Below are positions 43,520 through 52,169 of a DNA stretch of 64,000 nucleotides, piece by piece. The stretch's first letter is position 1, and every line of letters begins with the position of its first letter. The notes under the pieces are model-generated. The model was not told where the DNA came from, made no database searches, and saw only the letters and a program-made list of their open reading frames with translations. The translations under genes were made by a program, and so were the position numbers. Source of the DNA: DAITBA01 sp036824005 (GTDB taxonomy: Bacteria > Pseudomonadota > Gammaproteobacteria > Burkholderiales > Rhodocyclaceae); assembly GCA_036824005.1 (NCBI GenBank), contig DAITBA010000019.1, positions 1 through 64,000 on the forward strand. Direction: 5' to 3'.

Positions 43520-46500
43520 ATGACTGACCTGAGCGTGAGCGCGAAGCTTGTGGCGTACAAGCCGAAGCACAAGGTGCGTGTGGTGACCGCGGCATCGCTT
43601 TTCGACGGCCATGATGCGTCGATCAATATCATGCGCCGCATCCTCCAGGCCTCCGGCGCGGAGGTCATCCATCTCGGACACAATCGCTCGGTCGAGGAGA
43701 TCGTCTCCGCCGCCCTGCAGGAGGATGTCCAGGGCATTGCCGTCAGCTCCTACCAGGGTGGTCACGTCGAATTCTTTAAATACATGGTGGACCTGCTGCG
43801 CCAGCGCGGCGGCGAGGAGATCAAGGTCTTTGGCGGTGGCGGCGGCGTGATCGTGCCGGCGGAAGTCCGGGAACTGCACGACTATGGCGTCGCCCGCATC
43901 TACTCCGTCGAAGACGGCCAGAAGATGGGGCTGCAGGGCATGATCAACGACCTGATCCAGCGTTGCGACGTGGACCCCGCGCAGCAGGCGCCGGCCGAGC
44001 TGACCGGCATCATGGCCGGCGACCGACGGGCCCTGGCGCGGCTGATCACGGCGCTGGAAAACGGACGCACCGCGCCGAAGCTGCGCGAGCTGATCGCCGA
44101 CAAGGCGAAAGGGGCGAAGGTCCCGACCCTCGGTATCACCGGCACCGGCGGATCGGGCAAGTCGTCGCTGACCGACGAGTTGATCCGCCGTTTGCGCCTC
44201 GACCAGAAGGATCGCCTCAGGATCGCGGTGATCGCTGTGGACCCCTCGCGGCGCAAGTCCGGGGGGGCGCTACTCGGCGACCGCATCCGCATGAACGCGA
44301 TTGCGCATCCGAACATTTACATGCGTTCGCTTGCCACGCGCGACACCGGCACGGAGATCTCGGCAGCGCTGCCCGACGTGGTTGCAGCGACGAAGCTCGC
44401 CGGCTTCGATCTGATCATCGTCGAAACCTCCGGCATCGGACAGGGCGACGCGGCCATCGTTCCGCACGTCGATGTCTCGCTCTACGTCATGACGCCCGAG
44501 TTCGGTGCAGCGAGCCAGCTCGAGAAGATCGACATGCTCGACTTTGCCGATTTCGTCGCCGTCAATAAGTTTGATCGCCGTGGCGCCGAAGATGCCCTGC
44601 GCGACGTGCGCAAGCAGTATCAACGCAATCGCGAGCGGTTCAAGGCGGCACCGGAGGAGATGCCAGTATTCGGGACGATCGCTGCGCGTTTCAATGACGA
44701 CGGCGTGACCGGGCTCTATCAGGCGCTGATGCCGAGGTTGGTGGAGAAGGGGCTAAAAGCATCGGCAGGGGCGCTGCCGGCAGTCGGCGTCACGCAATCC
44801 TCTGCCGCGAACGTCGTTGTCCCGGCAGGGCGCGTGCGTTACCTCGCCGAAATCGCCGAGTGCGTGCGGAGCTACCACAAGCAGGCGCGGGAGCAAGGCC
44901 GAATCGCACGCGAGCGTCAGCAGCTATATGCCGCCAAGCGCATGCTTGAAGCGTGCAAGCGCGATGCCACCGCACTGGACGATCTGATCAACGAGCGCGA
45001 CGCCCAGCTCGACGCGCGCTCGAAGAAACTGCTCGAGATGTGGCCGAAGACGGTGCAGACCTACGCCCAGGACGAATACGTCGTGAAGATTCGGGACAGC
45101 GAGATCCGCACCGGGCTTACCCACACGACGCTCTCGGGCACGAAGATCCGCAAGGTCATCCTACCCAGGTACGAGGACGAAGGCGAGATCCTCCACTGGC
45201 TGCTGCGCGAGAACCTGCCCGGGTCCTTTCCGTTCACTGCGGGCGTATTCGCGTTCAAACGCGAGAACGAGGATCCGACCCGCATGTTCGCGGGCGAGGG
45301 CGATGCCTTCCGGACCAACCGCCGCTTCAAGAAAGTCTCCGAGGGCATGCCGGCTAAACGCCTGTCCACCGCCTTCGACTCGGTGACGCTGTATGGCTGC
45401 GATCCCGACGAGCGCCCCGACATCTACGGCAAGATCGGCAATTCAGGCGTCTCCATCGCCACCCTCGACGACATCAAGGTGCTCTACTCCGGATTCAACC
45501 TGTGCGATCCGACGACATCGGTGTCGATGACGATCAACGGCCCGGCACCGACCATCCTGGCTATGTTTCTGAATTCGGCGATCGATGAACAGGTGGAGAA
45601 GTTCGTCGCCGACAACGGCCGTCAGCCGACGGAAGACGAGTTGGAGAAGATCAGGGCCTGGGTGCTCGGCACCGTGCGCGGCACGGTCCAGGCGGACATC
45701 CTCAAGGAAGACCAGGGTCAGAACACCTGCATCTTCAGCACCGAGTTCGCGCTGAAGATGATGGGCGATATTCAGGAGTACTTCGTTCATAACAAGGTCA
45801 GGAACTTCTACTCGGTGTCGATCTCCGGCTACCACATCGCCGAGGCCGGCGCCAATCCCATCTCCCAGCTTGCCTTCACGCTTGCCAACGGCTTTACCTA
45901 CGTCGAAGCCTACCTTGCCCGGGGCATGCATATCGACGACTTTGCGCCCAATCTCTCGTTCTTCTTCTCCAACGGAATGGACCCCGAGTACTCGGTGCTG
46001 GGCCGTGTGGCGCGGCGCATTTGGGCGGTGTCTATGAAGCACCGCTACGGCGCGAACGAGCGCTCGCAGAAGCTCAAGTACCACATCCAGACCTCGGGGC
46101 GCAGCCTGCATGCCCAGGAGATGGCATTCAACGACATCCGTACCACGTTACAGGCGCTCATCGCCATCTACGACAACTGCAACAGCCTGCATACCAATGC
46201 CTACGACGAGGCCATCACCACGCCGACCGAAGAGAGCGTGCGCCGCGCCATGGCGATCCAGCTCATCATCAACCGCGAGTGGGGACTGGCGAAGAACGAG
46301 AACCCCAACCAGGGTGCATTCATCATCGAGGAACTGACCGACCTCGTGGAAGAAGCCGTGCTCAAGGAGTTCGAGGCGATCAGCTCCCGCGGCGGCGTAC
46401 TCGGCGCCATGGAAACCGGCTACCAGCGCGGCAAGATCCAGGAAGAGTCGCTCTACTACGAAATGAAGAAGCACGACGGCAGCCTGCCCATCATGGGCGT

Positions 46501-46777
46501 GAATGCCTTCCGCAATCCTCACGGCGACACGGTGCCCGAGAAGATAGAGCTGGCGCGCTCCACCGAGGAGGAGAAGCGCAGTCAGTTGGCGCGTCTGCGC
46601 GAGTTCCACAAACGTCACGAGAAGGAAGCCGGGCCTATGCTGGCACGCCTGCAGCAGGCAGTCATCGAAAACCGCAACACGTTCGCCGTACTGATGGACG
46701 CCGTGCGCTGCTGTTCGCTCGGCCAGATCACCCAGGCCCTGTTCGAGGTCGGAGGGCAGTACCGGCGCAGCATGTAA
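43520..46777 (+). CDS. icmF: Fused isobutyryl-CoA mutase (IcmF)
   Basis: 1085 residues from the ATG at 43520 (GGAGG six bases upstream). Domain order is that of IcmF: B12-binding domain with FDGHDAS and SSYQGGH (about 15-150); a MeaI-type GTPase chaperone with GTGGSGKSS, DPSRRKSGGALLGDR and NKFDRRGAEDA (about 205-420); and the TIM-barrel mutase (about 530-1085). The enzyme interconverts isobutyryl-CoA and n-butyryl-CoA using adenosylcobalamin, with the GTPase part guarding cofactor loading. It could serve valine or other branched-chain acyl catabolism, in keeping with the CoA ligases downstream. Confidence 0.95.
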   Translation: MTDLSVSAKLVAYKPKHKVRVVTAASLFDGHDASINIMRRILQASGAEVIHLGHNRSVEEIVSAALQEDVQGIAVSSYQGGHVEFFKYMVDLLRQRGGEEIKVFGGGGGVIVPAEVRELHDYGVARIYSVEDGQKMGLQGMINDLIQRCDVDPAQQAPAELTGIMAGDRRALARLITALENGRTAPKLRELIADKAKGAKVPTLGITGTGGSGKSSLTDELIRRLRLDQKDRLRIAVIAVDPSRRKSGGALLGDRIRMNAIAHPNIYMRSLATRDTGTEISAALPDVVAATKLAGFDLIIVETSGIGQGDAAIVPHVDVSLYVMTPEFGAASQLEKIDMLDFADFVAVNKFDRRGAEDALRDVRKQYQRNRERFKAAPEEMPVFGTIAARFNDDGVTGLYQALMPRLVEKGLKASAGALPAVGVTQSSAANVVVPAGRVRYLAEIAECVRSYHKQAREQGRIARERQQLYAAKRMLEACKRDATALDDLINERDAQLDARSKKLLEMWPKTVQTYAQDEYVVKIRDSEIRTGLTHTTLSGTKIRKVILPRYEDEGEILHWLLRENLPGSFPFTAGVFAFKRENEDPTRMFAGEGDAFRTNRRFKKVSEGMPAKRLSTAFDSVTLYGCDPDERPDIYGKIGNSGVSIATLDDIKVLYSGFNLCDPTTSVSMTINGPAPTILAMFLNSAIDEQVEKFVADNGRQPTEDELEKIRAWVLGTVRGTVQADILKEDQGQNTCIFSTEFALKMMGDIQEYFVHNKVRNFYSVSISGYHIAEAGANPISQLAFTLANGFTYVEAYLARGMHIDDFAPNLSFFFSNGMDPEYSVLGRVARRIWAVSMKHRYGANERSQKLKYHIQTSGRSLHAQEMAFNDIRTTLQALIAIYDNCNSLHTNAYDEAITTPTEESVRRAMAIQLIINREWGLAKNENPNQGAFIIEELTDLVEEAVLKEFEAISSRGGVLGAMETGYQRGKIQEESLYYEMKKHDGSLPIMGVNAFRNPHGDTVPEKIELARSTEEEKRSQLARLREFHKRHEKEAGPMLARLQQAVIENRNTFAVLMDAVRCCSLGQITQALFEVGGQYRRSM

Positions 46778-46849
46778 GCAGTCCCGCGCGAGCGCTGTGG
46801 CCGCGGCGTTTGCGCACCCGTTCGCAGCCGTTGGACCATATGCCGGTCG

Positions 46850-47524
46850 TCAATCGTTGAACCGGTGCAGGCCGTCCAGATCGAGCACCGTAATGCCGCC
46901 ATATTCGACGCGCAGCAACCCGGCCTGCTCCAGTATCTTCAGGGACTGATTGGCGCGCTGGCGCGAAATGCCGGCGAGATAGCCGATCTCCTCCTGGGAA
47001 ATCTGCAACTGCGGTCCGATGCCAGGATAAAGGTAGGGATTGAACAGCGAGGCCAGACTGCGTGCGACCCGCGCGTCAGGACCGAGCAGCCGGTCGCGTT
47101 CGACCATGGCGATGAACTGTGCCAAGCGCTCGTTCAACTGCAGTAGAAGAAACCGGTTGAACTCGATGCTGGTGTTGAGCAGCCACATGAAGGTTGCCCG
47201 CGGCATGTGGGCAATGGTACTGTCGCGCAGCGCCACGATGTCATAACGCCGCGGCTCGTCCTTAAGCAAGGAACCCTCGCCGAGCCAGCCGCCGGTGGGA
47301 ACGCCGGTGAAGGTGGTCGGCCGGCCATCCGCGGAAAGGTTCGTCATTTTTACCAGACCGTCGATGACGCCGATCCAGCTTTCTACGGGCTCGCCCTTAC
47401 GGCAGACGAAACCGCCTGCCGGGCAGCGGCGCCGGATGGTTTCGCATTCCACCCGTCGCAATTGCTCGGCACTGAGAGACTGCGCCCAGATGCTCGAGCG
47501 CAAAGCTTCGGCAAGGGAGGGCAT
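46850..47524 (-). CDS. Crp/Fnr-family transcription regulator
   Basis: 224 residues from the ATG at 47524. An N-terminal cyclic-nucleotide-binding-type beta-roll (about 20-135; WIGVIDGLVKMTNLSADGRPTTFTGVPTGGWLGEGSLL), a long dimer helix, and a C-terminal winged helix with QISQEEIGYLAGISRQRANQSLKILEQAGLL. No N-terminal cysteine cluster, so it is not an oxygen-sensing FNR. The cAMP-binding arginine context is not obvious either, so the ligand is unknown. It is divergent from the acyl-CoA synthetase gene and could control that transport/ligase cluster (inference). Confidence 0.92.
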   Translation of the reverse strand: MPSLAEALRSSIWAQSLSAEQLRRVECETIRRRCPAGGFVCRKGEPVESWIGVIDGLVKMTNLSADGRPTTFTGVPTGGWLGEGSLLKDEPRRYDIVALRDSTIAHMPRATFMWLLNTSIEFNRFLLLQLNERLAQFIAMVERDRLLGPDARVARSLASLFNPYLYPGIGPQLQISQEEIGYLAGISRQRANQSLKILEQAGLLRVEYGGITVLDLDGLHRFND

Positions 47525-47841
47525 GGCCCGAGTGTACAGAAGAATTGTCCGCCGGGCGACAGCGGCCAGCCCCATCCCGGACTTATGATTCCAACGTTCG
47601 GGAGCCGGAGCATGCTGCACTGCGGCGTCCGTCTGACGATTTCGGACATCAGGCGCGGTGGTGATGCCTGAAGTACTGGCGGATCGCCCGATGGTGCGGC
47701 CGTCGGCACCAGCACCGCGATTGACTAGCAAGGTCGATCCGTTAGAATCGGCGTGATGAACGAATAAAGCGCTTCGGGCATTCGTGTCCAGTTGCGCCGG
47801 CCTGACCAGCGGCCGACACAAAACGAATGAGGAGGGAGTTG
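47525..47841. other. Divergent control region between the Crp/Fnr gene and the acyl-CoA synthetase gene
   Basis: 317 bases without a gene. It holds a good rightward promoter at 47721-47748 and room for operator sites, but no clear dyad of Crp or Fnr type was seen by eye. Confidence 0.5.
47721..47748 (+). promoter_or_regulatory. Predicted sigma70 promoter of the acyl-CoA synthetase/liv cluster
   Basis: TTGACT (47721-47726), 16-base spacer, TAGAAT (47743-47748). The start would fall near 47755, about 87 bases before the ATG at 47842. Confidence 0.6.
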
Positions 47842-49806
47842 ATGCCTGACACCGCTCGGCCATCGTCGCTCGACACTTTTCCGCGCCTATTGCTGCAGCA
47901 CGCCCAGGACCGTCCTTCGCGCCCGGCGGTACGCGAGAAAGACATGGGCATCTGGCAGACCTGGACCTGGGCGCAGGTGGGGGAGGAGGTGCGCGCGCTT
48001 GCGTGCGGCCTCGCCGAGTTGGGGTTCACACGCGGCGACAATCTTGCCATCGTCGGCGACAACCGTCCGCGGCTGTACTGGGCGATGTGTGCCGCCCAAT
48101 GCCTGGGCGGCGTGCCAGTGCCCATGTACCAGGACGCGGTGGCGCAGGAAATGGTGTTCGTGCTCCAGGACGCCGAGATCAAGTTCGCCATCGTCGAGGA
48201 TCAGGAGCAGGTGGACAAGCTGCTGGAGGTCAAAGACCAGTGCCCGCGGCTCCAGCACATCCTCTACGACGACCCGCGCGGCCTGCGCCATTACAATCAG
48301 CCGTTCCTGCAGGGGCTGGACGAGGTGCAGGAGATGGGCCGCATCCATACACGCAACCATCCGGAATTCCTGGACAAGGAGATCACGGCCGGCCGCAGCG
48401 ACGACGTGGCCATCATGCTCTACACCTCGGGCACCACCGGCAAGCCGAAGGGCGTTTGCATGACCCATGGCGCGCTGATCGCCGCTGCCCGCGGCGGCTG
48501 CGGGTTCGACCAACTTACCGACAAGGAAGAAATCCTGTCCTACCTGCCCATGGCCTGGGTGGGCGACAATCTTTTCTCCTATGCCCAGGCGCTGGTGGCC
48601 GGTTTCACCATCAACTGCCCGGAATCCGGCGACACGGTGATGACCGACCTGCGGGAGATCGGCCCGACCTACTACTTCGCCCCGCCGCGGGTATTCGAGA
48701 ACCTGCTGACCCAGGTCATGATCCGCATGGAAGACGCCGGCACCTTCAAGCGCTGGGCCTTCGGCTACTTCATGGAGGTGGCGCGCCGCTGCGGCGCCGA
48801 GATCCTCGACGGCAAGCCCGTATCCGCCGGCGACCGCCTGCTCTATGCCCTGGGCAATCTGCTGATTTTCGGCCCGCTGCGCAACGTGCTCGGCATGAGC
48901 CGCATCCGCGTCGCCTACACTGCGGGTGCGGCCATCGGCCCGGATCTGTTCCGCTTCTACCGCTCCATCGGCATCAACCTCAAGCAGCTCTACGGCTCCA
49001 CCGAGACCTGTGCCTACGTCTGCCTGCAGCCGGACCGCCAGATCAAGCTCGACAGTGTCGGCAAGCCCGCGCCCCAGGTCGAGGTGAAGATCGCCGACAA
49101 CGGCGAGATCCTGGTGCGCGGCCCCATGCTTCTCAAGGAATACTACAAGCGGCCCGACGCCACCGCCGAGGCGATCGACGCCGAAGGCTACTTCCACACC
49201 GGCGATGCCGGCTTCTTTGACGAAGACGGCCACCTGAAGATCATCGACCGCGCGAAGGACGTGGGCAAGATGGCCAGCGGCGCCATGTTCGCGCCCAACT
49301 ACATCGAGAACAAACTCAAGTTCTTCCAGTACATCAAGGAAGCGGTCGCCTTCGGCCACGGGCGCGAGCAGGTCTGCGCCTTCATCAACATCGACATGGG
49401 CGCGGTGGGTAACTGGGCCGAGCGCCGCGGCATTGCCTACTCCGGCTACACCGATCTGGCGCAGAAGGAGGAGGTCCACGGCCTCATCCAGGAGTGCGTG
49501 GAGAAGGCCAATACCGAGCTGGCGCACGATGCCATGCTCAGCGACTCGCAGGTGCACCGCTTCCTCATTCTGCACAAGGAGCTGGACCCGGACGACGACG
49601 AGCTGACGCGCACGCGCAAGGTGCGCCGCGGCTTCATCGCCGAGAAGTACGCGGTGCTGATCGACGCGCTCTATTCCGGCAAGAGGTCCCAGTTCATCGA
49701 GACGCAGGTCAAGTTCGAGGACGGGCGCACGGGCAAGGTGGCGGCGGACCTGCAGATCCGCGACACTCGCACCTTTGCCGCCGGGGCGGAAAGGAAGGCG
49801 GCGTGA
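47842..49806 (+). CDS. AMP-forming long-chain acyl-CoA synthetase
   Basis: 654 residues from the ATG at 47842 (AGGAGGG six bases upstream; an ATG at 47827 precedes this site). The AMP-binding motif MLYTSGTTGKPKGV, the GSTET loop (LYGSTETCAYV), YFHTGDAGFFDEDGHL and the DRAKDVGKMASG hinge place it in the ANL ligase superfamily, in the large long-chain (FadD15/FACS) branch. It activates a carboxylic acid to its CoA thioester. As first gene of a cluster with a Liv-type transporter and a PaaK-like ligase, it probably activates an imported branched, aromatic or isoprenoid acid. Confidence 0.92.
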   Translation: MPDTARPSSLDTFPRLLLQHAQDRPSRPAVREKDMGIWQTWTWAQVGEEVRALACGLAELGFTRGDNLAIVGDNRPRLYWAMCAAQCLGGVPVPMYQDAVAQEMVFVLQDAEIKFAIVEDQEQVDKLLEVKDQCPRLQHILYDDPRGLRHYNQPFLQGLDEVQEMGRIHTRNHPEFLDKEITAGRSDDVAIMLYTSGTTGKPKGVCMTHGALIAAARGGCGFDQLTDKEEILSYLPMAWVGDNLFSYAQALVAGFTINCPESGDTVMTDLREIGPTYYFAPPRVFENLLTQVMIRMEDAGTFKRWAFGYFMEVARRCGAEILDGKPVSAGDRLLYALGNLLIFGPLRNVLGMSRIRVAYTAGAAIGPDLFRFYRSIGINLKQLYGSTETCAYVCLQPDRQIKLDSVGKPAPQVEVKIADNGEILVRGPMLLKEYYKRPDATAEAIDAEGYFHTGDAGFFDEDGHLKIIDRAKDVGKMASGAMFAPNYIENKLKFFQYIKEAVAFGHGREQVCAFINIDMGAVGNWAERRGIAYSGYTDLAQKEEVHGLIQECVEKANTELAHDAMLSDSQVHRFLILHKELDPDDDELTRTRKVRRGFIAEKYAVLIDALYSGKRSQFIETQVKFEDGRTGKVAADLQIRDTRTFAAGAERKAA

Positions 49807-49882
49807 ATGGACAGCGGACGCAGCGCGTTGCCGATAACGTGGCCGACTGATTCCGAGGATCCCAAAGTGCGGCGGGCGAACC

Positions 49883-51061
49883 ATGGGTGATCGCGCGATT
49901 CAGGACCGCGTCATCTTCCATGACGCCATCGAAACGATGGAGGTCGATTTCTCCGACATGACCTTCGCCGACCCGGCGCAGGTGGACGCGTTCTATGACG
50001 CGATCGATGCCCGCGTGGCTGCGACCAACCGGCGCTGGTACTTCCTGGTGATCTATACCGGGTGCGTGATCGCCCCAGAGGCTTGGGACCGCTTCGCGGC
50101 GCGCGGCAAGAACAGCAACATCACTTACGGACTCGGAACGGTCCGGGTTAACCCGTCCGCCTTTACCCGTGAAGCTATCCGCCAGGACGCAGGGCGCGCC
50201 ATGTTCCGTGCCAATATCTTCGAGAACCGCGACCAAGCAATGTTCGCGCTCGGCGAGATGCGCAAGCGCAAGGAAGAGGTCGGCGCGGCACCTGCCGACG
50301 AGTTCCTAAAGGTGGAGAATGTCAGTCTGCGCTTCGGCGGCGTCAAGGCCATCACGGGCGTCAGCTTCCGCATCAACCGCAGGGAGATTTCGTCGATCAT
50401 CGGCCCGAACGGTGCCGGCAAGAGTTCCATGCTCAATGTCATTAACGGCGTCTACCATCCGCAGGAAGGAACCATCACCTTTCTCGGCAAGGCGCGGCAG
50501 CAGATGCGCCCCCACGAGGCCGCAGCACAGGGCATTTCCCGCACTTTCCAGAACATCGCGCTGTTCAAAGGCATGACGGTGCTCGACAACATCATGACGG
50601 GGCGCAACTTGAAGATGAAGTGCAACCTCGTGCAGCAGGCCATCTACTGGGGAAGCGCGCAGAAGGAAGAGCTGGAGCATCGGCGCAAGGTGGAGGAGAT
50701 CATCGACTTCCTCGAGATCGAGCATATCCGAAAGGTGCCCGTTGGCCGGCTGCCGTACGGCATGCAGAAGCGCGTCGAGCTCGGGCGCGCGTTGGCGGCG
50801 GAGCCGATCCTGTTGCTGCTCGACGAGCCCATGGCCGGCATGAACGTGGAAGAGAAGCAGGACATGTGCCGCTTCATCCTCGACGTGAATGACCAGTTCG
50901 GTACCACCATCCTGCTCATCGAGCATGACATGGGGGTGGTCATGGACATCTCGGACTTCGTGGTCGTGCTCGATCATGGCCAGAAGATCGCCGAGGGCAC
51001 GCCGGACGAGGTGCGGGCCGATCCGGTCGTCATCCGGGCATACCTCGGAACGGCACACTGA
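49883..51061 (+). CDS. livG: Liv-type ABC transporter ATP-binding protein (LivG) with extra N-terminal domain
   Basis: 392 residues, about 135 longer than normal LivG. Residues 1-130 form a separate domain (DFSDMTFADPAQVDAFYDAID...RRWYFLVIYTGCVIAPEAWDRFAARGK...) with the alternating pattern of a STAS/SpoIIAA-like fold. The ABC domain begins near residue 141: Walker A GPNGAGKSS (174-182), the LivG-typical SRTFQNIALFKGMTVLDNIMTGR, a divergent signature LPYGMQKRVELGRAL, and Walker B LLLLDEPMAG. It energises uptake with LivF through LivH/LivM. The added domain may regulate or localise the transporter; its role is unknown. Confidence 0.9.
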   Translation: MGDRAIQDRVIFHDAIETMEVDFSDMTFADPAQVDAFYDAIDARVAATNRRWYFLVIYTGCVIAPEAWDRFAARGKNSNITYGLGTVRVNPSAFTREAIRQDAGRAMFRANIFENRDQAMFALGEMRKRKEEVGAAPADEFLKVENVSLRFGGVKAITGVSFRINRREISSIIGPNGAGKSSMLNVINGVYHPQEGTITFLGKARQQMRPHEAAAQGISRTFQNIALFKGMTVLDNIMTGRNLKMKCNLVQQAIYWGSAQKEELEHRRKVEEIIDFLEIEHIRKVPVGRLPYGMQKRVELGRALAAEPILLLLDEPMAGMNVEEKQDMCRFILDVNDQFGTTILLIEHDMGVVMDISDFVVVLDHGQKIAEGTPDEVRADPVVIRAYLGTAH

Positions 51062-51074
51062 GCGGGGGCGAGAC

Positions 51075-51968
51075 ATGCAGTTCTTCTTCGAAGTTTTCAT
51101 CGGCGGATTGCTCAGCGGCGTCATGTATGCGCTGGTGGCGCTGGGCTTCGTGCTCATCTACAAGGCCTCGGGGGTGTTCAATTTCGCCCAGGGCGCCATG
51201 GTGTTCTTCGCCGCACTAACCTTCGTCAGCATCCTGGAGAAGGGCGTCAACTTTTGGCTGGCGATGGCGATTACGCTCGCTGCAATGGTCGTGCTCGGCC
51301 TGCTCACGGAGCGCATCGTGCTGCGCCCCCTGGTCAACCAGCCACCGATCACCCTGTTCATGGCAACAATCGGGCTGACCTTTTTCGTCGAAGGCATCGC
51401 CCAAGGCGTGTGGGGTGCCCAACCGCACGGGCTGGAGATCGGCGTGCAGGATCAGCCCATCGAGTGGCTGCTCGATGCTACGGGCGTGGGCGTGTCCAGC
51501 TTCGATTTGTTCGCTGCGGCAGTGGCGGGAATCCTGGTCGCTGCCCTGGCATTGTTCTTTCAGAAGACGCGCGTCGGCCGCGCGTTGCGGGCGGTGGCCG
51601 ACGACCACCAGGCGGCTCTTTCCATTGGCATACCGTTGCAGCACATTTGGGCCATCGTTTGGGGCGTGGCGGGTTTCGTCGCGCTGGTCGCCGGCATGCT
51701 TTGGGGCGCGCGCAACGGCGTTCAGTTTGCCCTGACGTTTACCGCGCTCAAGGCGTTGCCCGTGCTCATCATCGGCGGATTCGAGTCCATTCCGGGCGCG
51801 ATCGTCGGCGGCCTGATCATCGGCGCCGCGGAGAAGCTGGGCGAGGTTTACCTGGGGCCCTACGTCGGTGGCGGCATCGAAGGCTGGTTCCCCTATGTGA
51901 TGGCGCTGCTGTTCCTGCTCGCCAGACCAGAAGGACTTTTTGGTGAAAAGCACATTGATCGCGTGTAG
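51075..51968 (+). CDS. livH: Liv-type ABC transporter permease LivH
   Basis: 297 residues from the ATG at 51075, 13 bases after livG. Typical LivH features are the N-terminal GLLSGVMYALVALGFVLIYKASGVFNFAQGAM and the cytoplasmic coupling loop GRALRAVADDHQAALSIGI, with about eight helices. The protein ends LLARPEGLFGEKHIDRV, as usual for LivH. The last codons and the TAG stop lie within a 16-bp perfect hairpin (51947-51983) that begins the repeat region before livM. Confidence 0.95.
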   Translation: MQFFFEVFIGGLLSGVMYALVALGFVLIYKASGVFNFAQGAMVFFAALTFVSILEKGVNFWLAMAITLAAMVVLGLLTERIVLRPLVNQPPITLFMATIGLTFFVEGIAQGVWGAQPHGLEIGVQDQPIEWLLDATGVGVSSFDLFAAAVAGILVAALALFFQKTRVGRALRAVADDHQAALSIGIPLQHIWAIVWGVAGFVALVAGMLWGARNGVQFALTFTALKALPVLIIGGFESIPGAIVGGLIIGAAEKLGEVYLGPYVGGGIEGWFPYVMALLFLLARPEGLFGEKHIDRV

Positions 51969-52136
51969 CGATCAATGTGCTTTCGGCGGAGGCTAACGTG
52001 AGCGAAGCGAGGGTTAAGCCGCGTAGCGGCGGCCGGAGCCAAAAGCGTGCGATCGCGTGTAGCGATCAATGTGCTTTCGGCGGAGGCTAACGTGAGCGAA
52101 GCGAGGGTTAAGCCGCGTAGCGGCGGCCGGAGCCAA
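51946..52136 (+). repeat. Tandem palindromic repeat, two 94-95 bp units
   Basis: Two direct copies with 86 identical bases (51957-52042 and 52051-52136). Each unit contains a palindrome GATCGC-GTGTA-GCGATC, an imperfect inverted repeat GGCTAAC...GTTAAGCC and a GCCGC-GTA-GCGGC hairpin (52018-52030 and 52112-52124). In the first unit the first palindrome is extended to a 16-bp perfect stem (51947-51962 with 51968-51983). It fills the livH-livM gap. This resembles a REP-type intergenic repeat cluster; the family is not identified. Confidence 0.85.
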
Positions 52137-52169
52137 CGGCACACAAGCCCATGAGTCAGGTGTAACCAC

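Noticed and set aside
47887..49884. 665-codon open frame on the minus strand opposite the acyl-CoA synthetase gene
   Set aside because: Shadow of a GC-rich coding region: no signal, motif or ribosome-binding site, while the + strand frame has complete ANL ligase motifs.
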